The notes: generated by a model not told the origin, from the sequence alone. A DNA stretch of 64,000 bases from Pedobacter sp. L105 (GCF_009765875.1 NZ_LMUP01000009.1:511700-575699); one strand, 5' to 3'; shown: positions 8,893 to 17,805, counted from the stretch's first letter. Program-made: numbers and translations.

Positions 8893-9936
8893 TTATAAAG
8901 TTGCCATGTCAATTACAAACCTGTAGCGTACATCACCTTTTACCATACGTTCGTAAGAAGGTTGAATGTTTTTGATGTCAATTATTTCTATTTCAGAAAC
9001 AATGTTATTTTCTGCACAGAAATCAAGCATTTCCTGAGTTTCGGCAATACCGCCAATACCAGAACCACCAATACTTTTTCTGCCGCCTAATAAACTGAAA
9101 GCAGCAATTTCTGCTGGTTCGGGCGGAACGCCTACGCAGATCAGGGTACCATCTGTAGCCAGTAAAGACAGGTACATGTTAAAATCATGAGGGGCTGAAA
9201 CTGTATCCAGTATAAAGTCGAAAGTACCCATAGCAGCTTTGACCTGCGCTTCATCTGTAGTCACTACAAAATGATGTGCACCCAGTTTTTTGGCATCTTC
9301 TTCTTTCTTTGGAGAAGTACTCAGTACAGTTACTTCTGCACCAAAGGCTACACCGAACTTAACGCCCATGTGGCCTAAACCACCAAGACCTAATACAGCC
9401 AGTTTATGGCCTTTGCCAACTTTCCAGTGTCTTAAAGGAGAATAGGTAGTGATACCTGCGCATAATAGCGGTGCTACAGCAGCAAGATCTAATTTATCCG
9501 ACACGTGTAATACAAACTCTTCCCTTACTACAATAGTGTTGGAATAACCACCATAAGTTGGTGACGAGCCATCACGCTCCATACCATTATAGGTTGCGGT
9601 ATTTCCCTCTAAACAATATTGTTCAAGGTCTTTTTTACAGTTTACGCAAACCTGGCAGGAATCAACCATACAGCCGGTACCGGCAAGGTCGCCAACTTTG
9701 AATTTTGTTACATGGTCGCCAACTTTAACTACACGGCCAACAATTTCATGTCCCGGAACCATTGGGAAAATACCCGGAAACCAGTCGTTTTTTATCTGGT
9801 GCAGGTCTGAATGGCAAACACCGCAAAATAAAATATCGAACTGTACATCATGCGGGCCAACTTCGCGGCGCTCAAAAGTCCACGGAGCTAAATCTGTTTC
9901 AGCGCTTTGCGCTGCATATCCTTTTGTTTCTATCAT
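8893..9936 (-). CDS. Zinc-dependent NAD(P) alcohol dehydrogenase (YahK/cinnamyl-alcohol-dehydrogenase-like)
   Basis: Medium-chain dehydrogenase of 347 residues. Catalytic-zinc residues are in CGVCHSD and GHEIVG. The structural-zinc cluster is the four-Cys segment SCQVCVNCKKDLEQYC, and the Rossmann motif is LGLGGLGHMGVKF. These fit the YahK-like aldehyde reductase group, which reduces aldehydes to alcohols with NADPH. It is a single gene on the minus strand, convergent with the aldo/keto reductase. Start is the ATG at 9936. No regulator is directly attached. Confidence 0.94.
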   Translation of the reverse strand: MIETKGYAAQSAETDLAPWTFERREVGPHDVQFDILFCGVCHSDLHQIKNDWFPGIFPMVPGHEIVGRVVKVGDHVTKFKVGDLAGTGCMVDSCQVCVNCKKDLEQYCLEGNTATYNGMERDGSSPTYGGYSNTIVVREEFVLHVSDKLDLAAVAPLLCAGITTYSPLRHWKVGKGHKLAVLGLGGLGHMGVKFGVAFGAEVTVLSTSPKKEEDAKKLGAHHFVVTTDEAQVKAAMGTFDFILDTVSAPHDFNMYLSLLATDGTLICVGVPPEPAEIAAFSLLGGRKSIGGSGIGGIAETQEMLDFCAENNIVSEIEIIDIKNIQPSYERMVKGDVRYRFVIDMATL

Positions 9937-10155
9937 TTTTACTTGAATTAGGTAAGGTTAAAGGTAGTGTTTGTTCCAACACCGAGATAGCAAATATCAA
10001 ATATATGGTTGCAAAATTCAAACATGCCAAATTGAAGCGAAATGTCGCCTTAGTGAACAATATGATATGATCCTGTTATGCCGTCTCATTAAATTTATAA
10101 AACAGACGCATCTATACAGGGGGCTATTTAAGGATCGGCTATTGACAATTTTACT

Positions 10156-10893
10156 TTATAACTGTGAAAAAGAAGTCGGAACCAACACAGTGGAGGTGAT
10201 CAGGTTAATCAGCAGGTCATTAGCGTATTCTGGTTTACTGCTCAACTCTTTCCACTGTGTATCATCAATAAACCGTTTCCATTTTGCTTCTTTGTCGGCC
10301 AGGTTATCAAAGGTTACCATATACGTTAGGTTAGGCCTTTCTGGCCCGATAATCGTTTCACCCCAAAATACCGGATTAAACTGGAGGCGTTTGAAAATCT
10401 CAATTTCTCCCTGGTCATTAAACATCTCAATCTTCTTTTTCCCGGCTGCTTCAGTGGCACTCTGATACTGGCGGAGCTCAAAAATCTGCCCTTTATTTTC
10501 AGGGGCAATTAGCTGTGGGAAATTTTTGAAAGCTTTCATCAGGGAACTTTCTATCCTTTCATACGCAGGCTCGTTGGCAGGTGCATCCAGGTAAGCCGCT
10601 GCTGCTTTTTGAAAAGCCTGATCCTGATCCAGGGCAGTATTGACTACCGAAAAATGTTCCAGGTTCTGATAGGGAAGCAGGACATACAATTTTCCCGGCG
10701 ATGAAGGTTCGGCTTCGTTAAATATCCCAACTTTTTCAACCTGCAGCCGATTCAGTACCGGGATGGCCAGGCTGTAAAAGTCTTCAATCAATTTTTTCTG
10801 TTTTTCGTTGCCGAACGTATAAATTCTTAATTCATAATAGGCTAAAGCCAATGGTTCTTTTTCCATGTGTAATCGGTGTAATATATTTTCCAT
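10156..10893 (-). CDS. NIPSNAP-family protein
   Basis: A 245-residue protein with two repeats of the NIPSNAP/dimeric alpha-beta barrel fold. The first starts at YELRIYTFGNEKQKKLIEDFY and the second at FELRQYQSATEAAGKKKIEMF. The family's molecular role in bacteria is poorly defined, and no catalytic residues can be named. There is no signal peptide, so it is probably cytoplasmic. The start is uncertain: ATG at 10893 or the internal ATG at 10866 (MEKEP). It is divergent from a quinone-reductase-like gene at 11029. Confidence 0.85.
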   Translation of the reverse strand: MENILHRLHMEKEPLALAYYELRIYTFGNEKQKKLIEDFYSLAIPVLNRLQVEKVGIFNEAEPSSPGKLYVLLPYQNLEHFSVVNTALDQDQAFQKAAAAYLDAPANEPAYERIESSLMKAFKNFPQLIAPENKGQIFELRQYQSATEAAGKKKIEMFNDQGEIEIFKRLQFNPVFWGETIIGPERPNLTYMVTFDNLADKEAKWKRFIDDTQWKELSSKPEYANDLLINLITSTVLVPTSFSQL

Positions 10894-11002
10894 GCAGGTG
10901 TGTTACCTGTTCCGGATTGACGTTGAAAGTAGGTCTATCGAATTTAATTTGGGTAATCGGTATCTCCTTTTTTTAAAGTGTAAAAACAATGATGGATATC
11001 TT

Positions 11003-11010
11003 TAGTTTTG
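11003..11010 (+). promoter_or_regulatory. -7 element upstream of the MDR gene at 11029
   Basis: TAGTTTTG is an exact match to the Bacteroidota -7 consensus TAnnTTTG, 18 bases before the ATG at 11029. No convincing -33 TTTG was seen at the expected spacing. Confidence 0.5.
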
Positions 11011-11028
11011 TGTAGATAGAAAGTGCGT

Positions 11029-11964
11029 ATGAAAGCAATTGTTTTAAAAGATTTTGGAGGTGTAGAGAATCTTCAATTAGCAGATATTCCTATTCCGGCC
11101 ATCAGTGAGGGGGAAGTATTGGTAAAGGTTGTTACTATCAGTATTAATCCTGTGGATGTGAAAACACGCGTTGGCAAGGGCGCTGCAGGAAAGCTTAAAG
11201 ATGAAGACCCAATCATTATCGGGTGGGATATCAGCGGTGTTATTACTGCTTCAAAATCAGTTGATTTCAAAGAGGGTGATGAAGTATTTGGTATGGTGAA
11301 TTTTCCGGGGCATGGCAGGGCTTATGCCGAATATGTAGCTGCTCCGGCAGACCAGCTAGCCTTCAAACCGGCAAATATTTCTCATGAAGAAGCCGCTGCG
11401 GCTACCTTAGCGGCACTTACTGCCTGGCAAAACCTAACCGGCTTTACTCAAATAAAACCAGGCGACAGGGTTTTGGTTCATGCCGCATCAGGCGGAGTGG
11501 GGCACTATGCAGTGCAAATGGCTAAATATTTGGGTGCTTACGTCATAGGAACTTCTTCGGCTTATAATAAAGATTTTGCAATGAGCCTGGGACTGGATGA
11601 ATTTATAGACTACAAAAGCCAGAAATTTGAAGAAGTGGTCGGCAATATCGATATGGTACTTGATACCATTGGCGGGGAAAATATCGACCGCTCACTGGAG
11701 ATCATTAAAAGGGGAGGAACACTGGTCAGCATCCCTTCAGGCAGCAATGATGACGTGAAAGAAAAAGCTGCTGCAAAAGGAATAAATGGTTTAAAAACAA
11801 TGGTAGTATCCAGCGGTACTGATATGAAGGCAATTGCAGCTCTTCTGTCAAGCTGTGCCGTAAAATCACATGTCTCGCAAACTTTTTCTTTTGATGAAAT
11901 GGACAAAGCCCACCTGCAGGTAGAAAGCGGTAAGACCAGGGGTAAAGTTATTGTGAAGGTATAA
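11029..11964 (+). CDS. NADP-dependent quinone oxidoreductase-like MDR protein (zinc-free)
   Basis: A 311-residue medium-chain dehydrogenase/reductase. It has the GroES-like N-terminal domain (MKAIVLKDFGG; VDVKTRVGKG) and the Rossmann motif HAASGGVGHYAVQMAK with the strand DMVLDTIGG. Zinc-binding cysteines are absent, as in the QOR subfamily, which reduces quinones or enones with NADPH. An in-frame GTG lies at 11023; the ATG at 11029 matches the usual MKAI start. It is monocistronic: an exact TAnnTTTG element lies before it and a strong terminator after it. Confidence 0.93.
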   Translation: MKAIVLKDFGGVENLQLADIPIPAISEGEVLVKVVTISINPVDVKTRVGKGAAGKLKDEDPIIIGWDISGVITASKSVDFKEGDEVFGMVNFPGHGRAYAEYVAAPADQLAFKPANISHEEAAAATLAALTAWQNLTGFTQIKPGDRVLVHAASGGVGHYAVQMAKYLGAYVIGTSSAYNKDFAMSLGLDEFIDYKSQKFEEVVGNIDMVLDTIGGENIDRSLEIIKRGGTLVSIPSGSNDDVKEKAAAKGINGLKTMVVSSGTDMKAIAALLSSCAVKSHVSQTFSFDEMDKAHLQVESGKTRGKVIVKV

Positions 11965-12004
11965 CCTGAAATCAAGTATAAAATAACCGAAAATATTCCC
12001 GGTC

Positions 12005-12043
12005 ATAAGGCCGCTTCTTTAAAAGGAAGCGGCCTTATTTTTT
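12005..12043 (+). terminator. Rho-independent terminator
   Basis: A perfect 13-bp stem (ATAAGGCCGCTTC / GAAGCGGCCTTAT) with an 8-base loop is followed by a T-run. It lies 40 bases after the MDR gene stop. Confidence 0.9.
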
Positions 12044-12171
12044 AGCTTTTTTCATCGCCGGCCTACCTTTAAATCTAAAAATTACCGCAATTAATTATTT
12101 ATTTTAGCTCTTTTGTTTTGCTGATCATGTTTTATGGGTAATCGTTAATTCTGTATTAATAGTGTTATTAG

Positions 12172-12203
12172 TTTGGATTTATTCTAAATAACACATTACT
12201 TTG
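12172..12203 (+). promoter_or_regulatory. Probable promoter of the siderophore-receptor locus
   Basis: TTTG at 12172-12175 and TTACTTTG at 12196-12203 are spaced 20 bases apart. This fits the Bacteroidota -33 / -7 arrangement with one mismatch to TAnnTTTG. It would give a leader of about 410 bases before the receptor start, containing both copies of the duplicated hairpin element. Confidence 0.5.
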
Positions 12204-12274
12204 CGCAAATCAATTCACACTATATGACATCTTCTGCAGTAAATCATCCTCCATAAAGATAATACCTATACAGA

Positions 12275-12340
12275 AAACGGTACCTGGTCGCCAAACTTAC
12301 ACCGTATTTAACCGATCCTTAATCAATAATTTATTTCAAA
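12275..12340 (+). repeat. Duplicated leader element, copy 1
   Basis: This segment repeats imperfectly at 12541-12619: GGTCGCCAAACTT-ACACCG followed by AACCGATCC and TAATCAAT. Around the shared core it can fold as an outer stem ACGGT/ACCGT enclosing an inner TGG-TCG-CCA hairpin. It ends just before the ATG of a short open frame. No known riboswitch family was recognised. Confidence 0.6.
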
Positions 12341-12484
12341 ATGTATCCTATACGATTTATTTTTACAAGTTCCCTGTTTCTTTTTCCGTTTTCAAACTCC
12401 TGTTTGGAAATAATTCAGTGTATATACAGCCTGATTTCAAAAAACTCTTTGTTTTTGTTTGATTCCCGATTGGGAACTCCATAG
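12341..12484 (+). CDS. Possible 47-residue leader peptide
   Basis: A short frame starts directly after leader copy 1, at the position that the receptor ATG holds relative to copy 2. The product is hydrophobic and aromatic (MYPIRFIFTSSLFLFPF...) with several Cys and Ser residues, and is not similar to the receptor N-terminus. It could be a regulatory leader peptide, the remnant of a lost gene start, or chance. There is no independent evidence that it is translated. Confidence 0.25.
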   Translation: MYPIRFIFTSSLFLFPFSNSCLEIIQCIYSLISKNSLFLFDSRLGTP

Positions 12485-12540
12485 GCAGATGAGGCAGTTG
12501 CTTCACTGAAAGGGATAATTACCTGTAAATTTTAAAAGCA

Positions 12541-12619
12541 GCCCGGTGCTTGGTCGCCAAACTTTACACCGGGCCAATGTTAACCGATCCTTTAATCAAT
12601 TAATCATTTTAACAAAATT
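12541..12619 (+). repeat. Duplicated leader element, copy 2, with strong hairpin
   Basis: GCCCGGTG (12541-12548) pairs perfectly with CACCGGGC (12567-12574), and a nested hairpin TTGG-TCG-CCAA lies in the loop. The shared tail AACCGATCC-TTTAATCAAT follows, and the receptor ATG is at 12620. Compared with copy 1, one stem pair changes from C-G to A-T on both sides, which suggests selection for the fold. The likely role is mRNA-level control of the receptor, or a binding site within DNA. Confidence 0.6.
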
Positions 12620-15049
12620 ATGAATTCTTTCTTACTATTCGTCAGTTTGATCACGTCCTTAAGGAATATGGTTCAAGCTTTAAGTACAAGGGTAAATATT
12701 TGCCTGTTTGTCCTTACATTTTCTTTCTTTATAGCTGGGGCACCAGCTTTTTCCCAGCAGCAAACAGGAGGCATTCGTGGAACGGTAAAAACTACTGAAA
12801 ATAGCCCGGCCCAAAACGTAAGCATTATCTTAAAAAACACCACTAAAGGTACTGTAACTGATGCAAATGGCAATTTTTACCTTTCTGGAATTATGTCTGG
12901 CAGTTATATTCTGCTGGTAAAACATACTGGTATGATTACGCAGGGTAAAGCCATCATTGTAAAGGCAGGTGAAACCAGCCATGTAGATTTTATTCTGGTA
13001 ATTGATAACCAGGCATTACAGGAAGTGACCATCAATTCAGGTTATAACAAGTTTGCACAAAAGGAAACAGAAGGAGTGGCTAAAATGCCCCTGCAAAATC
13101 TGGAAAATCCTCAGGTATATAATGTTGTGCCTAAAGAGCTCTTACAGGACCAGGTGATTGTAAGTTATAATGATGTGCTTAAAAACGTAACCGGTGTAAG
13201 TCAGTCCTTGGTCAATGGCTCCAATTCCTTTAACCTGCGAGGATTTGCAACCAGCAGTTATCTGCGTAACGGATTGCAGGATGTAAAAGAAAATAGTATC
13301 GAGGTAGCTAACATTGAGCGTATTGAAATACTTAAAGGCCCGTCTGCAACCTTATTTGGCAGCAGCTTAACCTCGTTTGGCGGTTTACTTAACAGGATCA
13401 CTAAACAGCCATTTGAAACGTTCCAGGGGGATATAGGTTATACTGCCGGTGGATTTGGATTAAGTCGCCTCACGGCAGATTTTAATACGCCTTTAAATAA
13501 AGAAAAAGGACTTTACCTGCGCACTAATATAGCCTACGATGATGAAGGGAGTTTCCAGGACGCCGGTTTTACCAAGAGGTTATTTGTTGCGCCATCCCTG
13601 TTATACAAGGTAAACGACCGTCTTTCAATTTCATTGGATGCGGAGATCTACAACCAAAAAGCAAATGATTTTAACCGTCTGTTTCCAGAGGCATCCTTTA
13701 CTAAAACTAATCCCGCCGACCTGGGTATAAACTGGAAAAAATCATACAGCAATAACGATCTGTATGAAACTGATCCTTCTGTTAGTGTTTATGGAAAGGT
13801 CAACTATAAAATATCCGATCACTGGACTTCTCAAACTGCTTTTTCCCATACCAATTCAACCGTTGAAGGTTACTGGAGTTACAATCGCATTGTTGGTGAC
13901 AGTGTTGTTTCCCGCAATCCAGGATATGAGCACACAGATTATAACTATCTGGAAGTGCAGCAAAATTTTAATGGCGATTTTAAACTAGGCAATCTTCGCA
14001 ACAGGGTAGTGATCGGGCTTGACTATTTTACCAATACCACAAAAAGTTCTTCTGCAATGATCTATGGATACGATCAGGTAAGTATCAAGGGGAACGATCC
14101 AAGGTACAATGAACTGACAAGAGCTTCCCTTGAACAGGCTTTGGCTACAGTTCCTTACAGTAAAAGCCAGACACAGCAAAGTATCTACAGTGCTTACGTC
14201 TCAGACGTGCTGAACCTTACCGATAACCTTTTGGCAATGCTAAGCTTACGTGCCGATCATTTTGTAAGCGGGGGAAACCAGGATTTCAATGATGGTACAA
14301 CTACAGGAAAATACAATCAAACGGCCTTTTCTCCAAAATTCGGACTGGTGTACCAGCTGGTTCCGAAACAACTTTCCCTGTTTGGCAACTACATGAACGG
14401 CTTTAGTAATAATGCTCCAACGCAGCAGCCGGATGGTACCTTTTCGTCATTCAAACCGAGCCAGGCCAATCAATGGGAGAGTGGAGTGAAAATAGACCTG
14501 TTCGATGGTAAACTAAGCAGTACGCTGAGTTATTACCATATCAAAGTGAGTGATGTGATCCATAATAGCTTTGTGCCGGGACAAACACAGTTCCAGGTAC
14601 AGGATGGCGGACAGCTTAGCAAAGGATTTGAAAGCGAAGTGATCGCCAACCCATTCAGAGGTTTTAACGTGATTGCCGGATATGCTTATAATAATATTTA
14701 TACTATTAATACGAGTGCCGATGCGGATGGCCTGCACCAATGGACCGGACCTGCCCAAACCGCTAACCTGTGGTTCAGTTATCATTTCCTGGATGCTACT
14801 TTGAAAGGCTTCGGGTTGGGTTTTGGCGGAAATTACAACGGAAAAGCTTATATCCAGCAGTCGCGCTCATTAGGTGAATTTTATTTGCCATCCTATACCG
14901 TATTAAATGCCGTACTAAGTTACGATCAGCCGGTTTACCGCATCAGTTTAAAAATGGACAACCTTACCAATAAGTTGTATTGGGGCAGTTATGTAAGCCA
15001 GATGATGCCAAGAAGATTTAGTGTAAGTGTGAACTTTAAATTTAAATAG
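12620..15049 (+). CDS. TonB-dependent siderophore receptor
   Basis: An 809-residue outer-membrane receptor. After the signal peptide (cleavage near APAFSQQ) comes a carboxypeptidase-regulatory-like domain at about 50-125 (GTVKTTENSPAQNVSIILKN). A plug domain (about 150-265; NLRGFATSSYLRNGLQD, ERIEILKGPSATLFG) and a 22-strand type barrel ending in FSVSVNFKFK follow. The plug and the neighbouring siderophore-interacting protein point to ferric-siderophore uptake. A second possible start is the ATG at 12668 (MVQAL), nearer the signal peptide. Expression probably depends on the duplicated leader upstream; iron control is inferred. Confidence 0.93.
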   Translation: MNSFLLFVSLITSLRNMVQALSTRVNICLFVLTFSFFIAGAPAFSQQQTGGIRGTVKTTENSPAQNVSIILKNTTKGTVTDANGNFYLSGIMSGSYILLVKHTGMITQGKAIIVKAGETSHVDFILVIDNQALQEVTINSGYNKFAQKETEGVAKMPLQNLENPQVYNVVPKELLQDQVIVSYNDVLKNVTGVSQSLVNGSNSFNLRGFATSSYLRNGLQDVKENSIEVANIERIEILKGPSATLFGSSLTSFGGLLNRITKQPFETFQGDIGYTAGGFGLSRLTADFNTPLNKEKGLYLRTNIAYDDEGSFQDAGFTKRLFVAPSLLYKVNDRLSISLDAEIYNQKANDFNRLFPEASFTKTNPADLGINWKKSYSNNDLYETDPSVSVYGKVNYKISDHWTSQTAFSHTNSTVEGYWSYNRIVGDSVVSRNPGYEHTDYNYLEVQQNFNGDFKLGNLRNRVVIGLDYFTNTTKSSSAMIYGYDQVSIKGNDPRYNELTRASLEQALATVPYSKSQTQQSIYSAYVSDVLNLTDNLLAMLSLRADHFVSGGNQDFNDGTTTGKYNQTAFSPKFGLVYQLVPKQLSLFGNYMNGFSNNAPTQQPDGTFSSFKPSQANQWESGVKIDLFDGKLSSTLSYYHIKVSDVIHNSFVPGQTQFQVQDGGQLSKGFESEVIANPFRGFNVIAGYAYNNIYTINTSADADGLHQWTGPAQTANLWFSYHFLDATLKGFGLGFGGNYNGKAYIQQSRSLGEFYLPSYTVLNAVLSYDQPVYRISLKMDNLTNKLYWGSYVSQMMPRRFSVSVNFKFK

Positions 15050-15106
15050 AGAAAGGTTAACAGAATTGTAAAGGGCAGTAACCATGGTTCCTTTGGAAGT
15101 AATGAT

Positions 15107-15241
15107 ATGGAAGGTTTGCACATTACCGTGATTAGTCCATTCATTACTTTCATTCTGTCATTGTTTGCCAGCTTTTGCTGCGCTTACTTTGTGCTGTCGG
15201 CAAATAGAGTTTTAACCTTCCCTGCCCTGAATATTAATTAG
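15107..15241 (+). CDS. Possible 44-residue membrane protein between receptor and siderophore-interacting gene
   Basis: This short frame ends 8 bases before the next gene and is co-directional with the receptor locus. It encodes one clear hydrophobic segment (about residues 9-31, ISPFITFILSLFASFCCAYF) with flanking polar residues. The family is not recognised. Its position inside an iron-uptake unit would suit a small TonB- or reductase-associated membrane subunit, but no homology supports this. It could be chance. Confidence 0.35.
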   Translation: MEGLHITVISPFITFILSLFASFCCAYFVLSANRVLTFPALNIN

Positions 15242-15249
15242 CATAAAAA

Positions 15250-15948
15250 ATGGCAAATAGTTTAAAAAAAGCAGTTTTTAATTTAATGGAAAAGGCCTTT
15301 ACGCACAAGGGTTTCGTATTGGCGGTGAGAAAATGGCAGCCGGAATCAATGTATGAAATTGACCTTCATCTACCCGATATCGACATGGAAAAGTGGACTA
15401 CCATACCCCGTTTAAAGTGCAAAGTGAGCGAATTTGAATACAGGGATTATACGCCGGCAACCTGGGATGTCCAAAAACGAATATGTACGCTGTACATTGA
15501 AACAGAACATCAGGGAGATGGAAGTTCATGGACCAAAAATCTCAGTGCAGGAGATACGATGCTGTGTTCGGCTGCACATGCGGCACCATTGCCCGCAAGA
15601 ACAGGAAAAATACTCTGTTTGGGCGATGGTAGTGCAATGGGCCATTTTCTTGCTTTAAAACAGCTCACAAACAGTATAAATTATCCCTTTGAAGCAGCTG
15701 TATTTTTAAATGAACTATATACGCCGCCGGCTTCTTTCACTGCTGTTAATCCTGAATTTAAATTGATGATGCAGCCTCAGGCTAAAAGCCTTGAGATTTT
15801 ACATCAGTTCGTTGAAAATAAAATGTTGTCAGACTACTCCTCTATTTACGTTACAGGCTATATTCCCATGGTACAGGGATTGAGGAAAATCTTAAGAAAT
15901 GCTCCAGGGCTGGAAGCTAAAGTATTTGCACAGGGATTTTGGTCTTGA
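15250..15948 (+). CDS. Siderophore-interacting protein (FAD-dependent ferric-siderophore reductase)
   Basis: A 232-residue member of the SIP/ViuB family, which reduces the iron in imported ferric siderophores in the cytoplasm so it is released. The FAD-binding motif R-x-Y-T-P is seen in FEYRDYTPATWD. The NAD(P)H-binding half starts near LCLGDGSAMGHFLALKQL, and the C-terminus ends in AKVFAQGFWS. It follows the TonB-dependent receptor by 200 bases on the same strand, so the two probably act in one uptake pathway. It is slightly short for the family (usually 240-280). Confidence 0.9.
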   Translation: MANSLKKAVFNLMEKAFTHKGFVLAVRKWQPESMYEIDLHLPDIDMEKWTTIPRLKCKVSEFEYRDYTPATWDVQKRICTLYIETEHQGDGSSWTKNLSAGDTMLCSAAHAAPLPARTGKILCLGDGSAMGHFLALKQLTNSINYPFEAAVFLNELYTPPASFTAVNPEFKLMMQPQAKSLEILHQFVENKMLSDYSSIYVTGYIPMVQGLRKILRNAPGLEAKVFAQGFWS

Positions 15949-15984
15949 TAAAGCTTCTAATAAAAGACTAATCAATTAATATCT

Positions 15985-16161
15985 TTAATTTATATAGTTT
16001 TCCATTATTCTGGGTAACACAACATTCCGGTATTGAAGCAAAATATCACAAATTTCATATTCTTCTTTTTCTTCGTAGATATCAATAAGCGTATCCACCT
16101 GATTTTTTATTTTATCTATTGCTGCTGTTATCTGCCTTTTTTCTTCAATTTCATAGTTCAT
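15985..16161 (-). CDS. Small hypothetical protein (58 residues, helical, charged)
   Basis: An open frame from ATG 16161 encodes a charged, probably helical or coiled-coil peptide (MNYEIEEKRQITAAIDKIKN..., ending PRIMENYIN). It fills the gap between the siderophore-interacting gene and the DUF1003 gene on the opposite strand. No family was recognised and no promoter is clear. Its codon pattern looks like real coding, but the length makes this uncertain. Confidence 0.4.
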   Translation of the reverse strand: MNYEIEEKRQITAAIDKIKNQVDTLIDIYEEKEEYEICDILLQYRNVVLPRIMENYIN

Positions 16162-16308
16162 AAATCCTATAAAGAGCTGGAACCTGATAAAGTTTAAATT
16201 TTTACACTCCTCATGGGAATGTCCGTCCTGTATACCCTATAGTGATTGGCATGGTTTTTCGTTGCTGTGTTTAATTTTTATATATTTAAAATTCAATCAG
16301 CCCCATTT

Positions 16309-16746
16309 ATGGAACAAAAGAAAACATGGCATGACGACCATGAGGAAGCCTCTACGTTTGGACAGAAACTTGCAGATTCGGTGGCCAATGGGATGGGATC
16401 CTGGCGTTTTATCATTATACAAACTATCATCGTTTGCCTGTGGATGGGCCTTAATGTTGTTGCATTTGTTCATCACTGGGATGTTTATCCCTTTATTCTA
16501 TTGAACCTTCTTTTTTCTACACAGGCAGCCTATGCGGCTCCCATTATTATGATGGCGCAAAACCGGCAGAGCCAGCGCGATCGTATTCAGGCCGATAACG
16601 ATTATAAAACCAATATTGCCGCAAAACAAGAAATTGAAGAGCTGATGACAAGACTTGATAATATTGAATTGGATAAATTGGATAAGATCATCAGTATGCT
16701 GGAAAAAATGGAGAAAGCTGAAGTTAATCCCTCTCCGGCAGAATAA
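16309..16746 (+). CDS. DUF1003 family membrane protein
   Basis: A 145-residue protein with two transmembrane segments (about residues 30-50, IIQTIIVCLWMGLNVVAF, and 60-80, FILLNLLFSTQAAYAAPIIMMA), followed by the DUF1003 signature NRQSQRDRIQADNDY. A charged helical tail ends it (EIEELMTRLDNIELDKLDKII). It is a cytoplasmic-membrane protein of unknown function. The ATG at 16309 (MEQKKTWHDDHE) is preferred over a TTG at 16246, whose extra 21 residues are atypical. Confidence 0.92.
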   Translation: MEQKKTWHDDHEEASTFGQKLADSVANGMGSWRFIIIQTIIVCLWMGLNVVAFVHHWDVYPFILLNLLFSTQAAYAAPIIMMAQNRQSQRDRIQADNDYKTNIAAKQEIEELMTRLDNIELDKLDKIISMLEKMEKAEVNPSPAE

Positions 16747-16937
16747 TATTTATGAACAGCTTTTTCGGATTTTTCCTATTTTACTTTTAGATGACAGGTA
16801 AACCATTTGAGCTTTTATAGCCAAATAGAATTTATTTGATTTCGGTTATAACATCATTTTTTTTGATGATGGACGTCATTATTAGATACAAGGTAATTGG
16901 AGAGATTTACGGTGTAAACCAAAAATCACCAGGTATC

Positions 16938-17795
16938 ATGAAAAATATATTGCTCGCTACAGACTTCTCTGTTAATTCAACTTATGCCGCTGATTTTGGC
17001 TATCACCTGGCAAAGCAACTGGATGCCAATATTGTACTATGTAATGCAATCATTGTTCCCGCTGAAGTACCACAGTCAGACTTGGTGGCATGGTCAGCTG
17101 AAGGAGAAGATATCTTACAAAACTATAGCGATATGGAATTGACGAACTTACAAACCAAATTGCAGCAGATAGGTCAGGCCGAAGGCTTTAATCCTGTGAT
17201 CAAAAGTGTATGTTGTTCCGGGACAGTAGAAAGTGTGTTAGAAAATACAGTTGAAAGTCATCAGATTGATTTAATTGTAATGGGTACACACCAAAGTGGC
17301 AGCCTAAGGGATTTTTTATTAAACAACCATAGTCAACAACTCATTACAAAAACAAAGGTGCCTTTGTTACTGGTTCCGCCTGCAACGCCCAAATCCAGTA
17401 TTCATAGAATTGCATTCGCGACCGATTTACAGCAGATCAATATCGATCTCGATCATATCTATGCCCTCATTGCAATTGCAAAACCTATCAATGCCGATAT
17501 TGTAATTACCTATGTGGGAGAACATAAAGACTTGTCGCCGTTAGCTGTGCAACGCAATGAAGAGCTGTTAACGCAGATTTCCAACAAAGCAGATTATGCT
17601 CATATTTTCTACAAATATTTAAACAACAGTAGTGTGGAAGCTGGCTTGGAATGGGTATGTGTACATGATCATATTGATGTACTGGCTATGGTTCCAAGGA
17701 GGCATAATTTGATAGAAAGTTTGATGAATGGCAGTCATACACAGAAAATGGCCAAACGTTTAGCTATTCCCTTATTGGTTTTTCCACCAAAATAG
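16938..17795 (+). CDS. Universal stress protein with two Usp domains
   Basis: A 285-residue tandem UspA protein. Domain 1 spans about residues 1-145 (start KNILLATDFSVNS; nucleotide-loop region VMGTHQSGSLRDFLL, then KVPLLLVPP). Domain 2 spans about 150-285 (RIAFATDLQQINIDLDH ... LAIPLLVFPPK) and has a less conserved loop (MVPRRHNLIESLMNGSHTQK), so only the first domain is likely to bind nucleotide in the usual way. Start is ATG 16938, since the upstream frame is not Usp-like. These are cytoplasmic proteins induced by starvation or stress. Confidence 0.93.
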   Translation: MKNILLATDFSVNSTYAADFGYHLAKQLDANIVLCNAIIVPAEVPQSDLVAWSAEGEDILQNYSDMELTNLQTKLQQIGQAEGFNPVIKSVCCSGTVESVLENTVESHQIDLIVMGTHQSGSLRDFLLNNHSQQLITKTKVPLLLVPPATPKSSIHRIAFATDLQQINIDLDHIYALIAIAKPINADIVITYVGEHKDLSPLAVQRNEELLTQISNKADYAHIFYKYLNNSSVEAGLEWVCVHDHIDVLAMVPRRHNLIESLMNGSHTQKMAKRLAIPLLVFPPK

Positions 17796-17805
17796 CTGAT
17801 AAAAA

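Noticed and set aside
9971-10465. A 164-residue plus-strand frame between the alcohol dehydrogenase and NIPSNAP genes
   Set aside because: It overlaps the C-terminal part of the NIPSNAP gene on the other strand, starts in AT-rich intergenic DNA, and has no recognisable motif.
12341-12484. The short frame considered as the true start of the TonB receptor
   Set aside because: It ends at a stop 136 bases before the receptor ATG and has no receptor-like sequence; the signal peptide lies in the frame from 12620.
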